From: Mesorhizobium sp. J428
Lineage (GTDB): Bacteria; Pseudomonadota; Alphaproteobacteria; Rhizobiales; Rhizobiaceae
Assembly (NCBI RefSeq): GCF_024699925.1
Contig: NZ_JAJOMX010000001.1
Span: 1,402,001-1,466,000, forward strand
DNA length: 64,000 nt
Reading direction: 5' to 3'
The notes under the pieces were generated by a model. It had not been told where the DNA came from and made no database searches. It was given only the letters and a program-made list of their open reading frames with translations. Within the stretch, counting starts at the first letter, position 1. Each line of letters opens with the position of its first letter. Shown here in pieces: positions 44,557 to 54,304 of this stretch. A program made the position numbers and the translations under genes.

Positions 44557-45168
44557 TCAGTGCAGTGACGGCCAAATCCCGTAGAGGGATACGCAAACCC
44601 GCATCGTCAGGTAGGGATCCTGAGCTTCAACGGGAAGGCTGTTGCCGGTCAGTCCGAGCATCCCTGATTTCATCAGCTTGTTGGCCGCACTCTCGCTGTA
44701 TCGGTATTGACCAGTGTTGCCGGAAGCCAGGATTTTGCCGCCGGGGCCGCCCATGCCACCTAAAGTGTTGGTTGCCAGCACTTGGTGATTGTGAGGCGGA
44801 AGATTGCCGATGGTGAGGGTGAACGATTCGGCCCCGCCGGTCTGGCCCACCAGCTTGTTCTGCAATCCCGGTCCTGCGCCCGCGTGGATAGGCAGTCGCC
44901 CCCGAAAATCTGGGAGGCCAAAGGTGTTCTCGCCATCGCCGCCGAATGTCGTGCCGCATAAGGTGAACAGCGCCTCGTTCTCACTGATCGACCGCAAGGC
45001 GCCATTCGCCTCCGCCCAGCCCAACGGACAGAAATTGTAAGGAACAATGATCACTTCCCCGATGTAAGGGCTGCCATCTGCAAAAGCCTGTCGCGGAGCG
45101 GCCATCAAAGCGAATGCTCCTACTGCAAGCGCCGAAACGGCGGCCCCGAAGAAACGAAATCCCGACAT
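44557..45168 (-). CDS. Exported phage tail collar-domain protein (MdpB/microcystin-dependent-like), copy 1
   Basis: 203 aa with a signal peptide (cleavage near QAFADG, residue 31). The Collar domain is marked by YIGEVIIVPYNFCPLGWAEANGALRSIS, LFTLCGTTFGGDGENTFGLPDFRGRLPIHAG and GGAESFTLTIGNLPPHNH. It ends in YLTMRVCVSLYGIWPS. Such domains form trimeric tips of phage fibres; chromosomal secreted forms are known but poorly understood. It is a paralogue of the next gene upstream, on the same strand, and has lower GC in parts than its surroundings. Confidence 0.85.
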   Translation of the reverse strand: MSGFRFFGAAVSALAVGAFALMAAPRQAFADGSPYIGEVIIVPYNFCPLGWAEANGALRSISENEALFTLCGTTFGGDGENTFGLPDFRGRLPIHAGAGPGLQNKLVGQTGGAESFTLTIGNLPPHNHQVLATNTLGGMGGPGGKILASGNTGQYRYSESAANKLMKSGMLGLTGNSLPVEAQDPYLTMRVCVSLYGIWPSLH

Positions 45169-45231
45169 CTCAACCCCCTACCGATCGCGAGCCCCCCATC
45201 CATAGATGGCAGCTGAACGCCAACCAAACCA

Positions 45232-45834
45232 TCAATCGCGCGGCGGATAAATGCCCAGGAGCGCGATGCACCATGTCATTGTGAGATAGGGCCCACGATG
45301 ACCGACCGGCTGCCCGCTGCCGGTCATTCCAATCATGGCGGAGTTCATGGTGCGGTTGGGAGCCGCGTCGGAATACGGTCTGAGCTCGCTGGCCGCCAGG
45401 AGCTTGTCGCCTGGGCCGCCCTTGTCCGCAATGACGTTCGTCGCATTCACGACGTGATTGTGCGCAGGCATCTGGGCCGTGGTGAGCGTGAAGCTCTCCT
45501 GCCCGCCCGTCTGACCGAGAAAGTAGTTCGAGAGCCCCGGCCCCTGACCCTGGCCGATGGGAGCACGGCCCCTCAGATCGGGAAGAGCAAACGTCGTCTG
45601 GCCGTTGCCGCCGAACGTTGTTCCAAGAAGCGAGAAAAGCGCGGTATTCTGCGCGATTGGAAGGAGTTGGCCGTTCGCTTGGGCGAAAGAGCGCGGACAG
45701 AAGTTGTAGCCTGTCAGCATCAACTCGCCGATGAACGGCTCGGACCCCGCATGGGCCGGCGCGGCGGCGCCGACGGCGGTTCCGGCAATGCCGGCAGCGG
45801 CTGCAATGCGCACCAGGCGCGATGAAACGGACAT
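45232..45834 (-). CDS. Exported phage tail collar-domain protein, copy 2
   Basis: 200 aa from ATG 45834 (AGGTGGGG upstream; a TTG at 45864 is less likely). Signal peptide up to PAHAGS. The Collar features parallel copy 1: FIGELMLTGYNFCPRSFAQANGQLLPI, LFSLLGTTFGGNGQTTFALPDLRGRAPIG, GGQESFTLTTAQMPAHNH and a YLTMTWCIALLGIYPP end. The two proteins are clearly related but diverged, indicating an old tandem duplication. No phage genes lie nearby. Confidence 0.85.
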   Translation of the reverse strand: MSVSSRLVRIAAAAGIAGTAVGAAAPAHAGSEPFIGELMLTGYNFCPRSFAQANGQLLPIAQNTALFSLLGTTFGGNGQTTFALPDLRGRAPIGQGQGPGLSNYFLGQTGGQESFTLTTAQMPAHNHVVNATNVIADKGGPGDKLLAASELRPYSDAAPNRTMNSAMIGMTGSGQPVGHRGPYLTMTWCIALLGIYPPRD

Positions 45835-46030
45835 TCTGGACCCCACCTTTGAAATGCCAACCAAAAGACTGACGTTACGTTACCTTAGTGGCTCGCTCCA
45901 CTTTCGAGAAGCAATTTTTTCTATCGGTGGAGAACCTCCGACACAATCCCGTGTTCAGTCGACCGCCCCGGCAAATCCAGGATCGCTCACCATCTGGGAC
46001 GCTGGGCCATTCTCTGACCCGGCCGGCGCC

Positions 46031-47065
46031 TCACAGCGTCCGCAGCGCGGCGACCAGAGCCTGCATGTCGGCGGGCAGCGGCGCCTCGAACTCCATCACC
46101 TCGCCGCTGACCGGATGGGCGAAAGCAAGCAGGCCGGCATGCAGGGCCTGGCGCGGAAAGGCGTCGACCACCTGGCGGACGACATCGGGGAGGCGATTGG
46201 ATTTTGTCCGGAAGCCCGCGCCGTAGTCGCGATCGCCGACCAGCGGATGGCCGATATGGGCCATATGCACGCGGATCTGGTGGGTGCGCCCCGTCTCCAG
46301 CCGGCACTCCACCAGGCTCGCGACCGGACCGTCGGGCCGCTTCGCGCCGAATGTCTCCAGGACCTCGAAATGGGTGATTGCGTGGCGCGCATCGGGCCGC
46401 CTCTCCGGCACGACGGCCTGGCGGGTGCGATCCTTGGTCGAGCGGCCGAGATGCGCGTCGATCATGCCCGACTTGCGCGGCGGCGCGCCCCAGACGACGG
46501 CGAGGTAGGCCCGCTCGAGCTCGCCCTCGTGTCCGTGGTCGGCAAAGGCCTCCGACAGTTCGCGGTGCGCGAGATCGGTCTTGGCGGCGACCATCACGCC
46601 GCTGGTGTCCTTGTCGAGACGGTGCACGATGCCTGGCCGCGCCACCCCGCCGATGCCCGACAGCGAGGCGCCGCAATGATGGATCAGCGCGTTGACCAGC
46701 GTACCGGTCCAGTTGCCTGCGCCCTGGTGGACAACGAGACCGGCCGGCTTGTCGATGACGATGAGCTGGTCGTCTTCAAAGAGGATGTCGAGGGCGATGT
46801 CCTCGCCCTGCGGCTCGGCCGGCGCGGGTGCGGGCATGTCGATCACGACGTCCTCGCCGCCGGCCAGCTTGTGCTTCGGTTCGCCGACGGCAGCGCCCGA
46901 GACGGTGACGGCGCCGGCCTTGATCAGCGCCTGGACGCGGCTACGCGACAGGTCAGGCCCGGCGACGCCGGCCAGCCACTGGTCGAGCCGCTGGCCCGCG
47001 GCGTCCGGCCCGGCGTGATACGCTTTCCTTGCCGGGCCGCCTTCGCTATCAGGGGCGTTCATCAT
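46031..47065 (-). CDS. rluD: RluA-family pseudouridine synthase (RluD-like)
   Basis: 344 aa (second ATG at 47062 is an alternative start). N-terminal S4 RNA-binding domain (RLDQWLAGVAGPDLSRSRVQALIKAGAVTVSG), then the synthase core with the catalytic motif HRLDKDTSG (D151) and ECRLETGRTHQIRVHM. RluD modifies helix 69 of 23S rRNA; RluC-type specificity cannot be excluded. It is divergent from the membrane protein at 47090 with only 24 bases between start codons. Confidence 0.9.
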   Translation of the reverse strand: MMNAPDSEGGPARKAYHAGPDAAGQRLDQWLAGVAGPDLSRSRVQALIKAGAVTVSGAAVGEPKHKLAGGEDVVIDMPAPAPAEPQGEDIALDILFEDDQLIVIDKPAGLVVHQGAGNWTGTLVNALIHHCGASLSGIGGVARPGIVHRLDKDTSGVMVAAKTDLAHRELSEAFADHGHEGELERAYLAVVWGAPPRKSGMIDAHLGRSTKDRTRQAVVPERRPDARHAITHFEVLETFGAKRPDGPVASLVECRLETGRTHQIRVHMAHIGHPLVGDRDYGAGFRTKSNRLPDVVRQVVDAFPRQALHAGLLAFAHPVSGEVMEFEAPLPADMQALVAALRTL

Positions 47066-47089
47066 CGACGGGACCAGGCTGGGCAGGAC

Positions 47090-47467
47090 ATGGCGGGACG
47101 CAATACCGATCTAGAGCAGGACGAGAAGCCGCTCGACCCGGCCGCCGAGCGCGTGCGGCAAAAGCTCGTGCGCTTCATGGCGATCAATCTCGGCATCCTG
47201 TTCTTCGCGGTTATGGTGGTGATCGCCGCCGTTGTCTACAGAAACTGGACCACCACCGAAACGCCGGCGGAAGCGTCGGCCCCGCCGATCGGCGAGACGA
47301 CCAAGGCGCCGCTGGTCATTCCGGCGGGCGCCCGCGTCATCTCGCAAAGCCTCTCGGCAGGCCGCCTGTCGCTCCATGTCGCGCTCGACCCGCAGGGCGA
47401 GGCGATCCTGATCTACGACCTGCCCGCCGGCCGGCTGATCGGCCAATACGACATCGTGCGGCCATGA
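47090..47467 (+). CDS. Conserved-looking single-TM protein (125 aa)
   Basis: ATG 47090. A charged N-terminus (EQDEKPLDPAAERVRQKLVRF) is followed by one TM helix (MAINLGILFFAVMVVIAAVVY) and a beta-rich C-terminal part (VIPAGARVISQSLSAGRLSLHVALDPQGEAILIYDLPAGRLIGQ) that would face the periplasm. This layout matches the DUF6476-type proteins found beside rluD genes in Rhizobiales, recalled rather than verified. Its stop overlaps the VOC gene start (ATGA). Confidence 0.75.
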   Translation: MAGRNTDLEQDEKPLDPAAERVRQKLVRFMAINLGILFFAVMVVIAAVVYRNWTTTETPAEASAPPIGETTKAPLVIPAGARVISQSLSAGRLSLHVALDPQGEAILIYDLPAGRLIGQYDIVRP

Positions 47468-47862
47468 GCGGCAGGCGGATCGGCGCGGTTACTTTCCTCG
47501 TCCGCGACTATGACGAGGCGATCGCATGGTTCCGCGACGCGCTCAGCTTCCGGTTGTCCGAAGACACGCCGCTCGGCGACGGCAAGCGCTGGGTGCTGGT
47601 CGCGCCCGGCGCGGATGCGACCCCTCTCCTCCTGGCGGAGGCCTCGACGGATGAGCAACGGGCGCGGATCGGCGACCAGACCGGCGGCCGCGTCGGCTTC
47701 TTCCTGCATACAGACGACTTCGCCCGCGACCATGCGCGGATGACCGCCGCTGGCGTGCGTTTCCACGAAGAGCCGCGCCATGAGGCCTACGGGACGGTGG
47801 CGGTCTTCGAGGATCTCTACGGCAATCTCTGGGATTTGATCGAGCAGAAGGCTAGTTCGTGA
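47464..47862 (+). CDS. VOC-superfamily (glyoxalase/bleomycin-resistance-like) protein
   Basis: 132 aa, one pair of beta-alpha-beta-beta-beta modules: GAVTFLVRDYDEAIAWFRDALSFRLSED and GFFLHTDDFARDHARMTAAGVRFHEEP ending in YGTVAVFEDLYGNLWDLIEQ. The terminal glutamate in DLIE and the early histidine-equivalent position (here Thr/Phe rather than His) suggest an incomplete metal site compared with glyoxalase I, so the activity is uncertain. Coupled to the upstream membrane-protein gene. Confidence 0.9.
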   Translation: MSGRRIGAVTFLVRDYDEAIAWFRDALSFRLSEDTPLGDGKRWVLVAPGADATPLLLAEASTDEQRARIGDQTGGRVGFFLHTDDFARDHARMTAAGVRFHEEPRHEAYGTVAVFEDLYGNLWDLIEQKASS

Positions 47863-48024
47863 CAATCGTGCGTCAGTTTTGTCTGCTGCAAAACTTGACG
47901 CTCCCGCGAAATGCCACTATGGGAACGCCGACTTTCCAAGAGGCCGCCTGACATCGACCGCGCGCCGCCCCGATTTGGTGCGCTCATGTCGATATGGCCC
48001 GGATGAAGAACAAGGGTAAGAACG

Positions 48025-48327
48025 ATGTCCCGCGAATGCGAACTCACCGGCAAGGGCGTGCAGTACGGCAATAATGTCAGCCACGCCAACAACAAGACCA
48101 AGCGCCGCTTCCTGCCGAACCTGGTGCGCGTGTCGCTGATCTCCGAGGCGCTGAACCAGACCGTTCGCCTGCGCATCTCGGCGAATGCGCTGCGCTCGGT
48201 CGAGCACCGCGGCGGCCTCGACGCCTTCCTGGTCAAGTCGTCTGCGGACGATCTGTCGCAGCGCGCGCGCCTGTTGAAGAAGCAGGTTGCCAAGAAGCTC
48301 GCGGAGCAGGCCTCCGAAGCGGCCTGA
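48025..48327 (+). CDS. rpmB: 50S ribosomal protein L28
   Basis: 100 aa. [33 protein letters not shown] is the L28 N-terminus, of the form without the four-cysteine zinc site (only C5 is present). The C-terminal extension [22 protein letters not shown] is typical of alphaproteobacterial L28. Transcribed alone with an intrinsic terminator at 48342-48363. Confidence 0.97.
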   Translation: MSRECELTGKGVQYGNNVSHANNKTKRRFLPNLVRVSLISEALNQTVRLRISANALRSVEHRGGLDAFLVKSSADDLSQRARLLKKQVAKKLAEQASEAA

Positions 48328-48341
48328 TTTCCGCTTTACCG

Positions 48342-48363
48342 GGCCGCTTTCGGGCGGCCTTTT
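48342..48363 (+). terminator. Intrinsic terminator of rpmB
   Basis: GGCCGC (48342-48347) pairs with GCGGCC (48354-48359) around the loop TTTCGG, followed by TTTT (48360-48363). It lies 15 bases after the rpmB stop and directly before the preQ1 riboswitch. Confidence 0.85.
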
Positions 48364-48365
48364 CG

Positions 48366-48395
48366 CTGGTGCCATCACCCAGGATAAAAAAATGG
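48366..48395 (+). promoter_or_regulatory. preQ1-I riboswitch overlapping the start codon of the YhhQ transporter gene
   Basis: P1 is CTGG (48366-48369) with CCAG (48379-48382). The loop contains CCAT (48372-48375), which is perfectly complementary to ATGG (48392-48395) in the tail, giving the H-type pseudoknot. Between them lies the diagnostic A-rich run GATAAAAAA. The ATGG includes the ATG of the downstream gene, so preQ1 binding would hide the start codon. The downstream gene encodes a queuosine-precursor transporter, as expected for this class. Confidence 0.85.
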
Positions 48396-49069
48396 TTCCG
48401 TTCTCAAGATACCTGCCTTTCGTGGCCGCGATGGCGATCGTCGTCGTAGCATCCAACGTGCTCGTCCAGTTTCCCGTCCAGGGACATCTCGGCCCGGTCT
48501 CGCTCGCCGACATCCTGACCTGGGGCGCGTTCACCTATCCCTTCGCCTTCCTGGTCACCGATCTCGCCAACCGCCGCTATGGACCGGCGATGGCGCGGCG
48601 CGTCGTCTTCTTCGGCTTCGTGGTCGCCGTGACCTGCTCGATCATCTTTCCGCCGCTGCTGTTCCGCTGGGGCCTGATCGAATTCGAGACGGCCGCCGAC
48701 CGGCTGGTGCGGATCGCGACGGCCTCCGGCCTCGCCTTCCTTGCCGCGCAGCTGCTGGACGTCACGGTGTTCAACTGGCTGCGCCGCCAGTCCTGGTGGC
48801 GGGCGCCGATCATCGGCACGCTCGCCGGCTCGATCGTCGACACGGCGGTGTTCTTCTCGGTCGCCTTCGCAAGCGTCTTTGCCTTCATCGGCCCGGACGA
48901 CGGCTTCGCGCTCGAGGCAGCCCCCCTGCTCGGCGTCGGCAGCATGGAAGTCGCCCGCTGGATGTCCTGGGCGCTCGGCGACCTGTCGGTGAAGCTGCTG
49001 ATCGCCGTCTTCGCGCTGATCCCTTACCGGATGATCGCGTGGCGCTGGGCCCAGCCGGCAGCCGCCTGA
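48392..49069 (+). CDS. Queuosine precursor transporter (YhhQ/VUT family)
   Basis: 225 aa with about six TM helices. Family blocks: ASNVLVQFPVQGHLG, DILTWGAFTYPFAFLVTDLANRRYG, LDVTVFNWLRRQSWWRAPIIGTLAGSIVDTAVFFSVAF and the C-terminal GDLSVKLLIAVFALIPYRMI. It imports preQ0/preQ1 for tRNA queuosine modification at the inner membrane. ATG 48392 is inside the preQ1 riboswitch pseudoknot, which explains its regulation and supports this start over the longer frame. Confidence 0.93.
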   Translation: MVPFSRYLPFVAAMAIVVVASNVLVQFPVQGHLGPVSLADILTWGAFTYPFAFLVTDLANRRYGPAMARRVVFFGFVVAVTCSIIFPPLLFRWGLIEFETAADRLVRIATASGLAFLAAQLLDVTVFNWLRRQSWWRAPIIGTLAGSIVDTAVFFSVAFASVFAFIGPDDGFALEAAPLLGVGSMEVARWMSWALGDLSVKLLIAVFALIPYRMIAWRWAQPAAA

Positions 49070-49241
49070 ACGCAACGTCTTCGCAAGCACAAGCGTTGGG
49101 CAATCCGAACGCACTGCTGAAGCTTTCGGCAGAGCGCCTAAATCATATGCAAAATCAACGTATTGGTTTATTTAGAACTTTATGAGACCGTGCCGCTCGG
49201 ATTTAAGAGGCAGATAGCCTATCCGGGGCATCGGGCGGCAG

Positions 49242-51352
49242 ATGGACACAAGGCAAGACAGGCTCGGCGGCGGTCTGGGAGCAGCCGTAGACGACGATTT
49301 CCGCACGCTCTTCGTCACCCATCCCACACCCATGTGGGTCTACGATCCCGAGACACTGCGTTTCCTGACCGTCAACGAATCGGCGATACGGCTCTACGGC
49401 TATAGCCGCGAAGACTATGCCCGCATGACGGTGCTCGACATCCGTCCCGAAAGCGAGCGGGAGCGGATGCGCGCCGCGGTAAAGTCGCGCTCGGATCTCG
49501 GCAGGCCGGAACGCTGGCAGCACCTCAAGGCGAGCGGCGAGGTAATGGAGGTGCTGACCTACGGCCGCCACGTCCGTTTCGAGGGGCGCGACGCGATCCT
49601 CGCCATCGTCACCGACCGCACCGAGGTCAACCGCGCCTACAGACAGGCCAGCGATACGCGATCCCTGCTCGACAGCATCGTGTCCAGCCTGCCCATCGGC
49701 GTGTTCGTGAAGGACATGGAGGATGGCGGCCGCTACATCCTCTATAACGCGGCCTGCGGCGAGATCGTCGGCTTCGACCCGGCCTTCATCGTCGGCAAGA
49801 GCGACGAATATGTCTTCGCGCCCGAGCAGGCGGAGGTGTTCCGCAACCAGGACCATCGGGCCATGGAAACCGGAGGCGTCTATGCCTTCGAGGAAGCGGT
49901 CGAGCGCTCCGACCTGACGAGGCGCACCATCCGGACGGTGAAGCGGGCCATACCCACCATAGACGGCAGCCCCTCGCGCTATCTCGTCGGCATCTCACAG
50001 GACATCACCGAGCGCCGTACTATGAGGAACGCATCGCCCACATCGCGATGCACGACGCCCTGACCGGCCTGCCGAACCGCAGCTATTTCACGCAGCACAT
50101 CACCCTGCTGCTCTCCGATCCGCATGTCGCGCGTCCGTTTGCGCTGATGTATATCGACATCGACCACTTCAAGCACGTCAACGACAGCATGGGCCATCCG
50201 GCCGGCGACGCGCTGCTGGTGGAGGTGGCCAAGCGGCTGAAGCTCATCCTGCGGCCATGCGACATGGTCGCCCGGCTCGGGGGCGACGAATTCGCGCTGA
50301 TCCTCATGCTGGACGAGGTCGGGCGGGCGGACCTTTCGAAGCTTGCCGGCGACGTGATGCAGGCATTCTCGGACCCGTTCCATCTCGAAGGCGTGCAGGA
50401 GCATGTCGATTGCAGCGTCGGCATCGCTCTTGCGCCGCACGACGGCGACGACGTCAACACCCTGCTGCGCAATGCCGACCTCGCGCTCTACGCCGCCAAG
50501 GGCGACGGGCGCTCGACCTTCCGGTTCTACGAGAGCGCCATGCGGCTGCATGCCGAGCGCCGGCACGACCTGACGCTTGAACTGCGCCAAGGGCTGGCGG
50601 CCGACGAATTCGAGCTGCATTTCCAGCCGCTGCTCTCGCTGACGGACGATCGCATCTCCGGCTTCGAGGCTCTGGTTCGGTGGCGCCATCCGCAGCGCGG
50701 CCTGCTCGGCCCGGCCGAGTTCATCCCCGTCGCGGAGGAGACCGGACTGATCGGCGCGCTTGGCGAGTGGGTGCTGCGCGAAGCCTGCCGCATCGCCGCC
50801 GGCTGGCCGAGCGAGATCAAGGTCGCGGTCAACCTGTCGCCGTGCCAGTTCCGGCAGGTGGGCCTGCTGGCGACGGTGGTCGCCGCCCTCGACGATGCGG
50901 GGCTGCATCCGAGCAGGCTGGAGCTCGAGATCACCGAGTCTGTGCTGCTCGCCGAGAGCGGCCAGAACCTGCAATTGCTGCATGCGCTGCGGAATCTCGG
51001 CGTGCGCATCGCCATGGACGATTTCGGCACCGGCTATTCCTCGCTCAGCTACCTGCGCTCCTTCCCCTTCGACAAGATCAAGATGGACCGCAGCTTCGTC
51101 TCGGGCATAGGCACCGACCCGGGCAGCCTCGCCATCGTCAAGGCCGTCACCGGCCTCGGCTCCGGCTTCAACCTGACCACGACGGCCGAAGGGGTCGAGA
51201 CGCCCGAGCAGCTCGCACGGCTGCGCCGGGAAGGGTTCGGCGAGATCCAAGGATATCTGTTCGCCAAGCCGATGCCGGCCGACGAGGCGCTCGCCTTCAT
51301 CGAAATCCATCAGCGCGACGACGATGCGAGGCCGCTGGCGAAGGCGTCGTAG
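49242..51352 (+). pseudogene. PAS-PAS-GGDEF-EAL cyclic-di-GMP protein, split by a frameshift
   Basis: Two overlapping frames (49242-50063 and 50048-51352) make one gene of about 700 codons. The first gives two PAS domains (VTHPTPMWVYDPETLRFLTVN; SIVSSLPIGVFVKDMEDGGRYILYN) and ends in GISQDITERR. The second resumes with the linker YEERIAHIAMHDALTGLPNR in another frame; inserting one base near 50021 joins them. The GGDEF domain has an intact GGDEF (78-82 of the second part) with an I-site RPCD five residues before it. The EAL domain has EALVRW, NLSPCQF, LEITES and DDFGTGYSS. Both catalytic halves look intact, so the second part might still be made from the ATG at 50048; otherwise the frameshift is an assembly error. 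Confidence 0.8.
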
Positions 51353-51368
51353 CCGCAGCCGCTGCGCC

Positions 51369-52391
51369 TCACTCCCCGCGCAGGACGAATTCCAAGTAGA
51401 CGTTGCGCTGCAGGATCGAGTGGTTGTCGTCGGACATCAGCGACACGATCAGCGCGCCGTCGTCGCGCCGCCAGACGTCGATGCCTTCCATATTGTCGAT
51501 CTGGTAGCTCATGTCGGCTTCCAGGAGCACCGGCCCGTCGGCGAGCGCGCCCTTGCGCACCGACTCACCATAGATGCGCCGCAGGCGCATGGCGACGCCG
51601 CGCGCGATCGAGAACGAACGCTCCAGCAGGAGGAGATCGCCATTGGGCAGGAACGCGCCGTCGGTGACGTCGAACTCTCCGTTGCGCTTGACCTTGAAGA
51701 TGCCCTTGTCCGGTCCCTCGATGATCGCAGCGAAGATGTTGCCGTCCTTGTCGAGGCTCTTTTCCGAGACCACCACGCGCCCGCCCTCATGGATGCCGTG
51801 CGGATGGGCATGCGCGATCGTCTCCATGCCGCGGTTCTGGCGCAGTTCCTGGGACGGGATCACGAAATCGAGGTCGCGCAGCGCGACGCGCATATTATCC
51901 GGATCGATGCGGAACTCGGAGACGCGGTGGCCGCGCTCGAAGCTGACGGTCGCGATGTCGCCCTTGATGGCGAGGCCCTCGGCATCGGTGTGCCACTTCT
52001 CGCGGATCGGCTTGCCGTCGGCATCGACCATCTCGATCATGCGGAAATCGGAGACGCCCGACGGCCGCCCTTCGCCGTCATGCTCCATCCGTCCGAAGAA
52101 CCAGAAACCGGTATCGGCGACGCCGATGAAATCGGAACCGGGCTTGCGGAAGCGGAACGCCGACATCGACCCGAAATTGCGGCCGCGCGAGGTCATCTCC
52201 AGCCCGCCGACGAACTCTAGCGCGCCGAAGCGCCTTTCCGACGCCCCGATGCGGAACTGGGTGATCTGCCGCGTGCGGATCTCCATCCGCTCGACATTGG
52301 CGTCGGCGCCGAGAGAAGATGGCGCGAGCAGCGTCGCCAGCGTCAACGCCAGCGCCGAGGCGAGCCGTGCGATCGGGCGCAAGCCGTTCAC
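51369..52391 (-). CDS. Exported esterase-like phytase-domain protein
   Basis: 340 aa with a signal peptide (cleavage near SLGAD, residue 29). The mature part has beta-propeller repeats of the phytase-like/esterase-like domain: [92 protein letters not shown] and [24 protein letters not shown]. This family (PF13449-type) often sits beside cobT in Rhizobiales. The ATG overlaps the cobT stop by 4 bases. True substrate unknown. Confidence 0.85.
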   Translation of the reverse strand: MNGLRPIARLASALALTLATLLAPSSLGADANVERMEIRTRQITQFRIGASERRFGALEFVGGLEMTSRGRNFGSMSAFRFRKPGSDFIGVADTGFWFFGRMEHDGEGRPSGVSDFRMIEMVDADGKPIREKWHTDAEGLAIKGDIATVSFERGHRVSEFRIDPDNMRVALRDLDFVIPSQELRQNRGMETIAHAHPHGIHEGGRVVVSEKSLDKDGNIFAAIIEGPDKGIFKVKRNGEFDVTDGAFLPNGDLLLLERSFSIARGVAMRLRRIYGESVRKGALADGPVLLEADMSYQIDNMEGIDVWRRDDGALIVSLMSDDNHSILQRNVYLEFVLRGE

Positions 52392-54295
52392 GCGGCGCGA
52401 CCGCGCCGGTGCGGCGCGCCCGGCATGCGGCGGACCTCGCGGACCGTCTCTTCGGAGAACAGCGAGGCGAGCTGCTCTGTCATCGCACCCGCGAGCTCCT
52501 CGGCATCGACGATGGTCACGGCGCGGCGATAATAGCGGGTCACGTCATGGCCGATGCCGATGGCGAGCAGCTCGACCGGCGAGCGCGTCTCGATCAGGTC
52601 GATGACGGCGCGCAGGTGGCGCTCCAGGTAATTGCCCGGATTGACGGACAGCGTCGAGTCGTCGACCGGCGCGCCGTCCGAGATCATCATCAGGATCTTG
52701 CGCTGCTCGGGCCGGCCGATCAGCCGCTGATGCGCCCACAGCAGCGCTTCGCCGTCGATGTTCTCCTTGAGCAGGCCCTCGCGCATCATCAGGCCGAGAT
52801 TGCGCCGCGCGCGCCGCCAGGGCGCGTCCGCCGACTTGTAGACGATGTGGCGCAGGTCGTTGAGGCGGCCGGGCGACGGCGGCTTGCCGTCCTTCAGCCA
52901 CTTCTCGCGCGCCTGGCCGCCCTTCCATGCCTTGGTGGTGAAACCGAGGATTTCGACCGAGACGCCGCAGCGCTCCAGCGTGCGCGCAAGAATGTCGGCG
53001 CAGGTGGCGGCGACCGTGATCGGCCGGCCGCGCATCGAGCCGGAATTGTCGAGCAGCAGCGTGACGACCGTGTCGCGGAACTTGGTGTCGCGCTCCTGCT
53101 TGAAGGAGAGCGGCTGCATCGGATCGATGACGACGCGCACGAGCCGCGCCGGATCGAGATAGCCCTCTTCCAGGTCAAAGTCCCAGGAGCGGTTCTGCTG
53201 CGCCATCAGGCGGCGCTGCAGCCGGTTGGCGAGGCGGCCGACGACGCCGGACAGGTTTGCGAGCTGCTTGTCGAGGAAGGCGCGCAACCGGTCGAGCTCC
53301 TCCTCGTCACAGAGGTCTTCCGCGCCGACGGTCTCGTCGAACTGCGTGGTGAAGACCTTGTAGTCGAAGTCGGGTGGCAGATTGGTGAGCGAAGGATCAG
53401 GCCGGCGCGATTCGCCCGGCGTTTCCGATTCGGTGTCGTCGTCGGATTGATCCTCTGAGGTCGCGTCGGCGGCCTCCATCTCGCCGGCTTCCTGTTCCTC
53501 GCCGGAGGATTCGGTCTCTTCGCTCTGCGACTGCTCGCCGCCGGAATCGTCCTCGCCGCCTTCCTCGCTCTGGTCCTCGCCCTCGGGCTGGTCCTCGTCG
53601 TCCTGGCTGTCCTCGGACTGCTGGTCCTCTCCCAGCTCGTCGGCCATCTCCATGGAGACGAGCATGTCGCGCACGACACGGGCGAAGGCGTTCTGGTCCT
53701 CCAGCGCCGCTTCCAGCCCCTCGAAATCCGCACCCGCCTTCTCGGTGATCCAGTCGCGCCACAGCGAGACGACCTTCTCGCCGCTGTTCGGGACCGGCCG
53801 GCCGGTGAGCCGCTCGCGCACCATGAGCGCGATGGCGTCCTCCAGCGGCGCGTCGGCGCGGTCGGTGACGCCGGCGAGATTGGCCTTCAGGAACCGGTCC
53901 TCGAGCATATAGGCAAGGTTGTCGCCGACGCCGGTCATGGCGCGGGCGCCGATCGCCTCGACGCGCGCCTGCTCGACCGCGTCGAACACCGCGCGAGCCT
54001 GCTTGCCGTCGGGCGCGAGCCGCGCATGCATCGCAGTGTCGTGGCAGGCGCGGCGCAGCGCCATCGAATCGCCGAGGCCGCGCGTGACCGCGATGTCGGC
54101 CCTGGACGGCTTCTTGCCGATCTCCGGGAGTCTCGCCCGGTTCGCCGCCAGCGCCGGCTTGTCCTTGGCGAAGCTGACTTCCAGCGTCGGGTCGCCGGAG
54201 ATCGCGCGCATGCATACCGAGATGGCGCGCTTCATCACCTCGCCGTCATTGGCGGCCTTGGGTTTGCCCCTCGTATTGTCGCCGGGTCCGGCCAT
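52388..54295 (-). CDS. cobT: Aerobic cobaltochelatase subunit CobT
   Basis: 635 aa. With CobN and CobS it inserts cobalt into hydrogenobyrinic acid a,c-diamide in vitamin B12 synthesis. A central very acidic segment (about 219-300, runs of D and E) is the hallmark of CobT. A C-terminal von Willebrand A domain carries the MIDAS motif DNSGS (416-420). It forms an AAA+-type complex with CobS, encoded 9 bases upstream. Confidence 0.96.
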   Translation of the reverse strand: MAGPGDNTRGKPKAANDGEVMKRAISVCMRAISGDPTLEVSFAKDKPALAANRARLPEIGKKPSRADIAVTRGLGDSMALRRACHDTAMHARLAPDGKQARAVFDAVEQARVEAIGARAMTGVGDNLAYMLEDRFLKANLAGVTDRADAPLEDAIALMVRERLTGRPVPNSGEKVVSLWRDWITEKAGADFEGLEAALEDQNAFARVVRDMLVSMEMADELGEDQQSEDSQDDEDQPEGEDQSEEGGEDDSGGEQSQSEETESSGEEQEAGEMEAADATSEDQSDDDTESETPGESRRPDPSLTNLPPDFDYKVFTTQFDETVGAEDLCDEEELDRLRAFLDKQLANLSGVVGRLANRLQRRLMAQQNRSWDFDLEEGYLDPARLVRVVIDPMQPLSFKQERDTKFRDTVVTLLLDNSGSMRGRPITVAATCADILARTLERCGVSVEILGFTTKAWKGGQAREKWLKDGKPPSPGRLNDLRHIVYKSADAPWRRARRNLGLMMREGLLKENIDGEALLWAHQRLIGRPEQRKILMMISDGAPVDDSTLSVNPGNYLERHLRAVIDLIETRSPVELLAIGIGHDVTRYYRRAVTIVDAEELAGAMTEQLASLFSEETVREVRRMPGAPHRRGRAA

Positions 54296-54304
54296 GTCGC
54301 TCCG

